Shown here piece after piece: positions 6,763 to 12,373 of a stretch of DNA of 30,785 bases. This DNA is from a virus. Within the stretch, counting starts at the first letter, position 1. The number at the start of each line of letters is the position of its first letter. Under the pieces are notes generated by a model. That model worked only from the letters and a program-made list of their open reading frames with translations, was not told where the DNA came from and searched no databases. The DNA lies in the IMG/VR virus record IMGVR_UViG_3300043446_000438, positions 1-30,785 of that record; one strand, given 5' to 3'. The position numbers and the translations under genes are program-made.

Positions 6763-7008
6763 ATGAGCAACTACACCCCACAACCCAACACCTTCTCCCT
6801 GTTCGCTAACGACAAAGGCGACAACCCCAAGCGTCCTGACTACAAGGGCGACATCATCCTGCCCGATGGCACTAAGATGCGCCTGTCCGCATGGGTGCGT
6901 GAATCCCAAGGCGGCAAGAAGTTCCTGAGCGGCAAAGTCGAGCCGATGCAGGACCGCCAAGATTCTGCACCATCACCACAAAAAGATGGAGATGACTTGC
7001 CATTTTAG
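6763..7008 (+). CDS. SSB-like small protein with DDLPF tail (DUF736-like)
   Basis: An 81-aa protein with NTFSLFANDKGDNPKRPDY, then DIILPDGTKMRLSAWVRES and GGKKFLSGKVEP, resembling the small OB-like DUF736 proteins of phages and plasmids. It ends in an acidic tip, GDDLPF, very like the bacterial SSB tip (DDDIPF) that recruits replication proteins. Thus it probably binds single-stranded DNA or mimics the SSB C-terminus to attract helicase, primase or nuclease. It immediately precedes the replication-initiation block. The stop codon lies inside the first copy of a 13-bp tandem repeat. Confidence 0.7.
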   Translation: MSNYTPQPNTFSLFANDKGDNPKRPDYKGDIILPDGTKMRLSAWVRESQGGKKFLSGKVEPMQDRQDSAPSPQKDGDDLPF

Positions 7009-7032
7009 TGTACCATTTTAGTGTAACTTTGC
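6997..7032 (+). promoter_or_regulatory. Promoter for the 7038-7151 RNA and replication operon
   Basis: TTG at 6997-6999 could be the -33 element, followed 24 nt later by TAACTTTGC (7024-7032), an exact TAnnTTTG match. The spacing is slightly longer than usual for Bacteroidetes. Transcription should start near 7036-7040, ahead of the structured RNA. Confidence 0.55.
7000..7025 (+). repeat. Perfect tandem 13-bp repeat between promoter elements
   Basis: CCATTTTAGTGTA is present twice without a gap, at 7000-7012 and 7013-7025. The repeats fill the spacer between a TTG at 6997-6999 and the -7 box TAACTTTG at 7024-7031. This is the expected place for an operator bound cooperatively by a dimeric regulator; the winged-helix protein encoded at 6472 is a candidate. 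Confidence 0.6.
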
Positions 7033-7037
7033 ACGAA

Positions 7038-7151
7038 ATTCACATTTACCAATAAAGGCGGTTTGCTGAAGTAGAGGTCAGCAAGTCGTTTAGAAAAAAG
7101 GGTACATCTTAACCCTGCCCCGACTGCCTCTACCAGTTGGGGCTTTTTTTT
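7038..7151 (+). ncRNA. Structured RNA with predicted kissing loops, ends in terminator
   Basis: About 114 nt between a -7 box (ends 7031) and a terminator. Hairpin 1 spans 7056-7091: a continuous 14-bp stem (four G-U pairs) with loop AGTAGAGG (7070-7077). A small hairpin AGGGT/ACCCT (7099-7116) follows. Hairpin 2 (7117-7143) is the terminator stem with loop CCTCTAC (7127-7133). Loop 2 is the exact reverse complement of GTAGAGG in loop 1, predicting a 7-bp kissing interaction. AGTCG (7084-7088) could also pair with CGACT (7121-7125), giving an alternative fold that would break the terminator. It may be a free sRNA or an attenuator leader of the gene at 7156. Confidence 0.7.
7117..7151 (+). terminator. 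Intrinsic terminator before helicase-loader gene
   Basis: GCCCCGACTG and CAGTTGGGGC form a 10-bp stem (one G-U) with a 7-nt loop, followed by eight T residues. It ends only 4 nt before the ATG at 7156, so read-through must be needed for expression of the downstream gene from this promoter. Confidence 0.85.
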
Positions 7152-7155
7152 ACTC

Positions 7156-7860
7156 ATGAAACAAATATCATGGTTTAAGTTCTGCCCAGCCGATTGGATG
7201 ATGGGCCGAATCTCACGGCAACCCGCCGAGGTGCAGGTAGCCTTCATCCGACTTTGCTGCGTCTATTGGAACGCTGAATGCGAGATGTCAACCGAGCACG
7301 CCGAACTGGAAGCCGATGGGCATCTGCAAAGGCTACTGCAAACCCGTTTGGTAGAAACCAATGGTCCGTCCGTGTTTATCAAATTCCTTGACATTCAATG
7401 GGAAGACGCAAACCTGCACCGTACCAAGATGTCCGAAGCAGGGAAAAGAAGTGCCGAAAGAAGGTCAACTAAGGTTGAAGAAAATCCAACTAAGGTTGAA
7501 CCTATGTTGAACCTACCTTCAACCTATGTTGAACCTACGTTCAATAGAGAAGAGAAGAGAAGAGAAGATAAGAGGGAGAAGAAAGATTGTGTCCTTTTTG
7601 ACCAATTTTGGGCCTTGTATCCGCGCAAGACCTCCAAGCAGTCCGCACTCAAAGCCTTCGCCAAGTTGAAAGATGAAGACCAGCAGAAGGCTATCAACAA
7701 CGTTGCACGCCTCTACTCCGATACCCCCGTTGAGTTTATTCCCCATGCCGCAACCTACCTGAACCAAGCCCGATGGGAGGACCAAACCATTATCCGTGGC
7801 AATACTTTTGCAAAACCACTAAACCAAACCGATGACGCAGACCTACCTCATTTCCGCTGA
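7156..7860 (+). CDS. Replication initiation / helicase-loader-like protein (DUF1376-type N-terminus)
   Basis: A 234-aa protein. The N-terminus (SWFKFCPADWMMGRISRQ, then VQVAFIRLCCVYWN) is the DUF1376-like domain common in phage replication initiators. A hydrophilic linker (about residues 95-147) carries the repeats TKVEENPTKVEP and STYVEPTFN and a very basic/acidic run (EEKRREDKREKKD). The C-terminus (FDQFWALYPRKTSKQSALKAF and IPHAATYLNQARWED) resembles helicase-loader or DnaD-like C-terminal domains. It overlaps the DnaB-like helicase by 29 nt, as expected for a loader-helicase pair. The linker DNA is an iteron array, so the gene probably contains the origin it acts on. ATG 7156 is preferred because the conserved WFKF motif lies at residue 6. 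Confidence 0.8.
   Translation: MKQISWFKFCPADWMMGRISRQPAEVQVAFIRLCCVYWNAECEMSTEHAELEADGHLQRLLQTRLVETNGPSVFIKFLDIQWEDANLHRTKMSEAGKRSAERRSTKVEENPTKVEPMLNLPSTYVEPTFNREEKRREDKREKKDCVLFDQFWALYPRKTSKQSALKAFAKLKDEDQQKAINNVARLYSDTPVEFIPHAATYLNQARWEDQTIIRGNTFAKPLNQTDDADLPHFR
7465..7545. repeat. Iteron array, candidate replication origin
   Basis: CAACTAAGGTTGAA occurs at 7466-7479 and 7487-7500 (21-bp period). A 17-bp unit, ACCTATGTTGAACCTAC, occurs at 7500-7516 and 7522-7538 (22-bp period). GTTGAA half-sites start at 7474, 7495, 7506 and 7528, with the inverted form TTCAAC at 7518. TCAAC-N4-GTTGA palindromes are seen at 7465-7478 and 7519-7532. The array lies in the linker-coding part of the helicase-loader gene. 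Confidence 0.7.
7546..7586 (+). other. Polypurine tract next to the iterons
   Basis: About 40 nt consist almost only of A and G (repeating AGAGA units) with hardly any pyrimidine on this strand. It follows the iterons directly. Such strand-asymmetric DNA can unwind or form triplexes and could serve as the opening region of an origin; it also encodes the charged EKRREDKREKK linker. Confidence 0.5.
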
Positions 7861-9121
7861 ACGCAGGCTCCTGTCCTGCCTGATGGATTCCTTTATTGAC
7901 CGTGCATCCCTGCTGATGCAGATTCCCGAAAGGTTGTTCACAGGGAATAACGTCTTCATATACCGAGCCATTGAAGCCCTTCACCGGGCAGAGCGGCCCG
8001 TGGACTTGGTAACCGTTCACCAACAACTTGTCAGCCAAGGTCAGGCGTTTGTAGTCATTGAACTCGCAAACGTAGCCGATGGCATTACCATCACATCGGA
8101 CTGGAAGACCTACGCCGCAGACTTGAACCAAGCGTGGAAGGTAAGGGAAGAGCAAGCTATTATGGCAGACCTTGCCGTTGACCGGGACATTCCAAGAGCA
8201 TTCGCACGCTACCAAGCGATGCAGGCCGTGGAAACCAATGCCTCCGAATCAACCGCTCATGAACTCGCCAAGGACTACTTGCTCAACATGAACGAAGTCC
8301 GGGAAGGAAGGCGCAAGGATTCTATCTATCCCTGCTACATTGCACCAATAGACCGAATGTTTACTGGATTTAAGCCATCCGAGTTTATTCTTCTTGGTGG
8401 TCGCCCTGCAATGGGTAAGACCCTGCTTGCCTTGCAAATCGCCATGAACCAAGCCATGGCTGGCATTCCTGTGGTGTTCTTTAGCCTTGAAATGAGTGCA
8501 GACCAACTGACCCAGCGGATGCTTTCTAACTTGGCCGAGATGGATGGGGCATCGTTTCTAAACCCAAGCGAAAGGATAGGCGACGACGAGTTTCTAACGC
8601 TTGCCCAAAAAGCGGACCTTCTAAAGTCAAAGCCCCTGTACATCGTGGACCTCCACCAAGCCAACCTTGACCGCATCGAAGGCGAAATCGCAAAACTCAA
8701 AACCAAGTACGGAGTTTGCGGATTCTACCTTGACTACCTGCAACTGGTAGAGCCAACAAAGATGGACAAGCCCAAACCTAAAATTGAGCAGATGACCAAC
8801 ATATCCAAGACCCTTAAATCTATCTGCAAGCGGCAGAAGGTGTTTGGGGTCGTGGTGTCATCCCTATCCCGTGCAACGGAAGGCAGGGCAGACCATCGGC
8901 CAATCATGTCCGACCTGCGAGAAACGGGGCAACTTGAGTTTGATGCGGATAAAATTGCGTTTGTTTTCCGACCTCACCAACACGACGATGCAAAACCCGA
9001 AGATTTGATGGAGGTCATCGTACGCAAGAACCGAAACGGTATGCTTGGTATCGCAGACATCCAATGCCATCTTCCATTCACCAAAGCCAACGAGTTCCCA
9101 CCAAATAGAATCGATTTATGA
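7832..9121 (+). CDS. dnaB: DnaB-family replicative helicase
   Basis: A 429-aa protein close to the usual DnaB length. The N-terminal domain (about residues 5-110) has the ISAERRLLSCLM start and IYRAIEALHRAERPVDLVTV typical of DnaB-N. The RecA-like ATPase domain follows, with Walker A GGRPAMGKTLLA (189-200), FFSLEMSADQLTQRM, Walker B YLDYLQL (D301) and the SLSRATEGRADHRPIMSDLRE region with later RKNRNG. It unwinds DNA 5' to 3' at the fork, loaded by the upstream initiator whose gene it overlaps by 29 nt. No primase is fused, and I see none elsewhere, so host primase is probably used. Confidence 0.93.
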   Translation: MTQTYLISAERRLLSCLMDSFIDRASLLMQIPERLFTGNNVFIYRAIEALHRAERPVDLVTVHQQLVSQGQAFVVIELANVADGITITSDWKTYAADLNQAWKVREEQAIMADLAVDRDIPRAFARYQAMQAVETNASESTAHELAKDYLLNMNEVREGRRKDSIYPCYIAPIDRMFTGFKPSEFILLGGRPAMGKTLLALQIAMNQAMAGIPVVFFSLEMSADQLTQRMLSNLAEMDGASFLNPSERIGDDEFLTLAQKADLLKSKPLYIVDLHQANLDRIEGEIAKLKTKYGVCGFYLDYLQLVEPTKMDKPKPKIEQMTNISKTLKSICKRQKVFGVVVSSLSRATEGRADHRPIMSDLRETGQLEFDADKIAFVFRPHQHDDAKPEDLMEVIVRKNRNGMLGIADIQCHLPFTKANEFPPNRIDL

Positions 9122-9447
9122 TGGAAGAGTACAACCTCCAAGCGGCCTGCGTCAAGTTGTTCGCAATGCTTCGACCAAACGAGCAGGGCTTGCTATTCTT
9201 GAACCTCAACAACCCTCGCTCCCGCTCCAATGGATTCTTCCTCAAAGGAATCGGGCTGACCGCTGGCGTTGCCGACATGACCTACCTATCCCCCAAGGGT
9301 GCGGTGTTCTTGGAGTTCAAAGCCCCGAAGGGCAAGCAATCCCTGTCGCAGAAGTGGTGGCAGGGAGTCGTGGAGGCAGTTGGCTACAAATATGTAGTCA
9401 TCAGAAGTGTGGAAGATTTCCAAAGGATATTGGATGAATGTTCCTAA
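9118..9447 (+). CDS. VRR-NUC domain nuclease
   Basis: A 109-aa PD-(D/E)XK-type protein: GIGLTAGVADMTYLSP contains the catalytic Asp, GAVFLEFKAPKGKQS gives the E-x-K, and QKWWQGVVEAVGYKYVVIRS completes the VRR-NUC core. These nucleases cut branched or flap DNA and often sit beside phage helicases. It overlaps the helicase stop by 4 nt; ATG 9118 and ATG 9121 are both possible starts. A role in resolving replication or recombination intermediates is likely. Confidence 0.88.
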   Translation: MMEEYNLQAACVKLFAMLRPNEQGLLFLNLNNPRSRSNGFFLKGIGLTAGVADMTYLSPKGAVFLEFKAPKGKQSLSQKWWQGVVEAVGYKYVVIRSVEDFQRILDECS

Positions 9448-9463
9448 CTTGTGTATATCTTTG
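9430..9463 (+). promoter_or_regulatory. Promoter for the DNA methyltransferase gene
   Basis: TTG at 9430-9432 (-33) and TATCTTTG at 9456-9463 (-7, exact TAnnTTTG) are 23 nt apart. Transcription would start about 15-17 nt before the ATG at 9484. An own promoter fits the view that this AT-rich gene is a recently acquired unit. Confidence 0.55.
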
Positions 9464-9483
9464 CTAAACCTAAACCAAATAGT

Positions 9484-10569
9484 ATGAAACATAGGTTTCC
9501 ATATAACTGGACCTTAAAAGATGCGATTTTTACCAAAGACAAAGGCACGGTATTTAGTTGTTTTGCATGTGGTGGTGGTTCTACAATGGGATATAAGTTG
9601 GCTGGTTTTGATGTGCTTGGTTGTAATGAGATTGACCCTAAAATGATTGATGCATACAAAATTAATCACAATCCTAAATATGCTTATTTAGAACCAATTC
9701 AAACATTCAAAATGCGAGAAGATTTACCAAAAGAACTTTACGAACTTGATATTTTGGATGGGTCACCTCCTTGCAGTAGTTTTTCAATGGCAGGAAATAG
9801 AGAAAAAGATTGGGGCAAAGAAAAATTATTTAGAGAAGGTCAAGCCGAACAAGTTTTAGATACCTTGTTTTTTGATTTTATTGATTTGGCAAAAAGGCTA
9901 CAACCAAAAGTAGTAATTGCTGAAAACGTAAAGGGATTGCTTTTAGGTGAAGCAAAAGGCTACGTAAGGAAAATTTATAGGGAATTTGATTTAGCCGGTT
10001 ATTATGTACAACATTGGCTTTTGGATGCCTCAAAAATGGGAGTACCACAACACAGGGAAAGAGTGTTTTTTATTGCATTGCGTAAAGATTTAGCCGCTCT
10101 ATTTATGGAACAGGTTGATATGTTTACAATGTTGCCTAAATTAAAACTTGAATTTAATGAACCTCAAATACCTTTTAAGCAAATTGATGAATTTCACATT
10201 GAAATTGATGACTATTCAATATGTCCAAGTTATATGAAATGTCTGGAAATTTGTGAAGAAGGCAAAAGTTTTAGTACGGTTCATCATAAAGGAATGCTGC
10301 ATAATGCATATAGGGTAAATAGAAATAAACCTATTTCTACAATAGTTGCACATAACGACGGAACAGCTTATCATTATAAACATAATCGAAGATTAATAAA
10401 AAACGAATTTTGCCAAGCAGGCACATTTCCCTTAGATTATGCTTTTAATAAATTAAGACCAAATTATTTAATAGGAATGAGTGTTCCGCCTGTAATGATG
10501 GCACAAATAGCTGAGCAGGTATATGAACAATGGCTATCAAAAATCAATCACCAAACCCTAAACCCATGA
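9484..10569 (+). CDS. C5-cytosine DNA methyltransferase
   Basis: A 361-aa protein with the ordered motifs of the family: motif I CFACGGGSTMGYKLAGF (about residues 26-42), motif IV DGSPPCSSFS with catalytic Cys97, motif VI ENV (147-149), motif VIII QHRERVFFIA (189-198) and motif X near the C-terminus (YLIGMSVPPVMMAQIAEQVY). It transfers methyl from SAM to C5 of cytosine; the target site cannot be read from sequence. No partner restriction enzyme is present, so it probably protects phage DNA from host restriction. The gene is clearly more AT-rich than its neighbours and prefers A/T third positions, a sign of transfer. A GTG at 9451 lies within the promoter and is a less likely start. Confidence 0.93.
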   Translation: MKHRFPYNWTLKDAIFTKDKGTVFSCFACGGGSTMGYKLAGFDVLGCNEIDPKMIDAYKINHNPKYAYLEPIQTFKMREDLPKELYELDILDGSPPCSSFSMAGNREKDWGKEKLFREGQAEQVLDTLFFDFIDLAKRLQPKVVIAENVKGLLLGEAKGYVRKIYREFDLAGYYVQHWLLDASKMGVPQHRERVFFIALRKDLAALFMEQVDMFTMLPKLKLEFNEPQIPFKQIDEFHIEIDDYSICPSYMKCLEICEEGKSFSTVHHKGMLHNAYRVNRNKPISTIVAHNDGTAYHYKHNRRLIKNEFCQAGTFPLDYAFNKLRPNYLIGMSVPPVMMAQIAEQVYEQWLSKINHQTLNP

Positions 10570-10718
10570 AACCAACCCCCACCGATTTCCGCCGCTGGCA
10601 AATCCACATCCGCAAGGAATGCCTCAACTGTCAACGCCCTGACCATGCCGAAACCATTTCCCCTTGGAAGGTGAATTGGGTGCTGCTCGGCCATGTCCTC
10701 AACGCTAAAAAAGCCTAA
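10566..10718 (+). CDS. Unknown small protein, 50 aa
   Basis: Starts at the ATG of an ATGA overlap with the methyltransferase and after CTAAACCC, the leader seen before several genes. It has a short basic, aromatic N-terminus (DFRRWQIHIRKE), a CLNC pair followed by a HAE that might bind metal, and a hydrophobic end (WVLLGHVLNAKKA). Its base composition returns to that of the phage backbone, so the AT-rich insert ends near here. Function unknown. Confidence 0.5.
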   Translation: MKPTPTDFRRWQIHIRKECLNCQRPDHAETISPWKVNWVLLGHVLNAKKA

Positions 10719-10721
10719 GCC

Positions 10722-10907
10722 ATGACGTGGACACGACTTACCAAATACACGATGCCGATTCCGATGGAAGAGGTATTTCTTGCCCTTGAAGACGGTAACT
10801 ACGCAGTTGGATGGCTCACGAAAGGGCAAATCACCTTCACCAACATTCACGGCGAAGCGTGGTGGACGCATGAAGTAACCGCTTGGATGTACCCTAAAAA
10901 GCCATAA
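10722..10907 (+). CDS. DUF551-like small protein, 61 aa
   Basis: A 61-aa protein (WTRLTKYTMPIPMEEVFLAL, YAVGWLTKGQITF, HEVTAWMYPKKP). The closing V-T-x-W-M-P pattern and overall plan resemble the small DUF551 proteins found in many phage early regions. Those have no known biochemical role. It is tightly packed between neighbours, 3 nt after and 2 nt before them. Confidence 0.6.
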   Translation: MTWTRLTKYTMPIPMEEVFLALEDGNYAVGWLTKGQITFTNIHGEAWWTHEVTAWMYPKKP

Positions 10908-10909
10908 CC

Positions 10910-11236
10910 ATGACACCAGCACTCATCAACCATATCGTTGACAGTACCGCAACGATTCTCGGAATCAGCCGAGAAGCCATCTGCTCCAGTTCCCGCAAGC
11001 GAGCCAACGTCATCGCTCGCAACATCATCACCGACGTTGCTTACAACGACTTCCTGTTCAAGTACCACGAAATCGGGGCAGTCCTCAAGCGCAACCACTC
11101 CACGCTGATAAAAAATAAACTCTCTTACGAGCAGGACATCATCGCCACGCCCGAAATCAAGTACATCCGCAGACAAGTTTTGCACAATGCGCAGGATTTT
11201 TTGTTAAATCTTTACGGAGGTTATACTTCTAAGTAG
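10910..11236 (+). CDS. Stand-alone DnaA domain IV-like DNA-binding protein
   Basis: A 108-aa protein resembling only the C-terminal DNA-binding domain of DnaA: ILGISREAICSSSRKRANVIARN matches the start of domain IV, and IGAVLKRNHSTLIKNKL matches the DnaA signature (IG..F.RDHSTV). No AAA+ ATPase or N-terminal domain is encoded. It probably binds DnaA-box-like sites in the phage or host origin, helping to recruit or to block host replication. It is the last gene of the early operon, followed by a structured region and terminator. Confidence 0.8.
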   Translation: MTPALINHIVDSTATILGISREAICSSSRKRANVIARNIITDVAYNDFLFKYHEIGAVLKRNHSTLIKNKLSYEQDIIATPEIKYIRRQVLHNAQDFLLNLYGGYTSK

Positions 11237-11293
11237 GTGCGACTTATGTCGTCGGTGAGCCTACGATAATCGGCAAATCCGTGAGATTCGGAT
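11233..11293 (+). ncRNA. Structured segment between early operon and sigma-like gene
   Basis: Two hairpins precede the terminator. The first pairs GTAGG (11233-11237) with CCTAC (11260-11264) and has an inner CGAC/GTCG stem (11240-11251). The second pairs ATCCG (11277-11281) with CGGAT (11289-11293). No promoter is seen immediately upstream, so this is more likely a folded 3' UTR than an independent RNA. Confidence 0.35.
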
Positions 11294-11294
11294 G

Positions 11295-11327
11295 GGGGGG
11301 TGCTTAACCGCATCCCCCTATTTTTTT
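11295..11327 (+). terminator. Intrinsic terminator of early operon
   Basis: GGGGGGTGC and GCATCCCCC form a 9-bp stem (one G-U) with a 6-nt loop, followed by TA and seven T residues. It closes the rightward operon that ends with the DnaA-like gene. Confidence 0.85.
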
Positions 11328-11330
11328 GCA

Positions 11331-11338
11331 TACCTTTG
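11331..11338 (+). promoter_or_regulatory. -7 element directly before the sigma-like gene
   Basis: TACCTTTG is an exact -7 match, begins 3 nt after the terminator T-run and ends 3 nt before the ATG at 11342. A leaderless transcript is implied. No -33 box is visible because the terminator hairpin occupies that position. Confidence 0.45.
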
Positions 11339-11341
11339 CGT

Positions 11342-11893
11342 ATGCAGTCAGCCGAAACCGTAATCCTTGACCTGTACCGTTCAGGGGAAATCAAGAAGGC
11401 TTGCATTACCATCACAGGCGGCGACCCGCTTTGGAGGGATTTGGAGCAGGAATGCGTCCTCATACTGCTGGAAAAAGACCCTGCAAAGATTCTGCAAATC
11501 CAAGGGCAGGGCTATTTCAAGTTCTATGTGGTGCGTTTGCTCCTGAACCTGTACCGGGGAAAGAATAACCAGTTCGCCCAAAAGTACCGCCACCACGACA
11601 TCACCGAAGAAATCGACCCCAACGCTGATATGACCCACGAAGAGTACAGTTCCATTGTTGACGATATGTGGGCCATTGCCGAATCGGAGATGGATTCTTG
11701 GGCGAAGGAGGGTGCGTTTCCGTATGACAAGGAACTGCTCAAGTTGCACATGGCGACGGGGAACATGAAAAAACTATCCCGTGACACAGGCATTCCCTAC
11801 CGCTCGGTGATATACTCAATCGAACAAGCCAAGGCCAAAATCAAAGCCGCAATCCTCAAAACCCATGGAAGTAATCCTGACGCTACTCGTTAG
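11342..11893 (+). CDS. Sigma-70-like transcription factor
   Basis: A 183-aa protein. The N-terminal half contains a helical part like sigma region 2 (WRDLEQECVLILLEKDP, YFKFYVVRLLLNLYRG, NQFAQKYRHHD). After an acidic linker the C-terminus has a region 4-like helix-turn-helix (LLKLHMATGNMKKLSRDTG, PYRSVIYSIEQAKAKIKAAI). Together these suggest an ECF-sized sigma factor that could direct host RNA polymerase to late promoters. It follows a terminator and has its own -7 box and precedes the packaging and structural genes, as expected for a late-gene switch. ATG 11342 is chosen over an upstream TTG (11300), which lies inside the terminator. Confidence 0.65.
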   Translation: MQSAETVILDLYRSGEIKKACITITGGDPLWRDLEQECVLILLEKDPAKILQIQGQGYFKFYVVRLLLNLYRGKNNQFAQKYRHHDITEEIDPNADMTHEEYSSIVDDMWAIAESEMDSWAKEGAFPYDKELLKLHMATGNMKKLSRDTGIPYRSVIYSIEQAKAKIKAAILKTHGSNPDATR

Positions 11894-12113
11894 TTCACTG
11901 ACCGCCCTCGCCATTGCCGAGTACCACGTTTTGCCGCAGGCTTGGTATCGCACATGGCTTGGAAGGAACAAGCCATTCTCCTGCGTGACCTGCCTCACCT
12001 TTTGGACAGGATTTGTCCTCACCCTGCTCACCTGCGACTGGATGCTTGCCCCTGTTTACGGCATTGCCTCGGCAGGGCTAACCGTTGTAATCCTGCAAAT
12101 TACCAACCGATGA
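11865..12113 (+). CDS. DUF1360-like membrane protein, 82 aa
   Basis: An 82-aa protein with two hydrophobic segments (about residues 2-19, EVILTLLVSSLTALAIAE, and 50-77, VLTLLTCDWMLAPVYGIASAG) separated by a loop with the CVTCLTFWTGF motif typical of DUF1360-like membrane proteins. The two Cys might bind metal or form a disulfide. It overlaps the sigma-like gene by 29 nt. Function unknown; a membrane role during infection is all that can be said. Confidence 0.6.
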   Translation: MEVILTLLVSSLTALAIAEYHVLPQAWYRTWLGRNKPFSCVTCLTFWTGFVLTLLTCDWMLAPVYGIASAGLTVVILQITNR

Positions 12114-12373
12114 CCCAAGCCGAATACCTGCTGGCGCAAAAGCATCGCCATTATTGGGAGCAATACCAAGCCGCCCTGTTCATGCGGCTATCCCCGGAAG
12201 CAGTCCACGACTTGCAGACCATCCTCGTTGCTCATGGCAGGCCGAACACGAATTGGTGGTGTGCTGACTGCGTAAAATCTGCGCTCTCCTACATTTACGA
12301 ACAGGCAGACCTATTCGCCCAAGCCAATCAGCAGACCGTTACCCATGCCCTTACCAACACCCCAACCCAATGA
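12110..12373 (+). CDS. Unknown protein, 87 aa
   Basis: ATG 12110 overlaps the previous stop (ATGA). The protein is helical (QAEYLLAQKHRHYWEQYQAA, SPEAVHDLQTILVAHG) with a WWCADC motif around residue 49 that might bind metal, followed by another helix (VKSALSYIYEQADLFAQAN). No family is recognised. Its overlap with the next gene (29 nt) shows it is part of the packaging-side operon. Confidence 0.55.
   Translation: MTQAEYLLAQKHRHYWEQYQAALFMRLSPEAVHDLQTILVAHGRPNTNWWCADCVKSALSYIYEQADLFAQANQQTVTHALTNTPTQ

Noticed and set aside
7546-7586. GA-rich run as sequencing error or simple repeat without role
   Set aside because: The frame stays open through it into a conserved C-terminal domain, so it is real coding sequence; I keep it as a possible origin-associated tract instead.
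9451-9483. GTG start for the methyltransferase 33 nt upstream of ATG 9484
   Set aside because: The extra codons overlap the -7 box TATCTTTG and would precede any transcript start; family alignment by motif spacing also fits the ATG.
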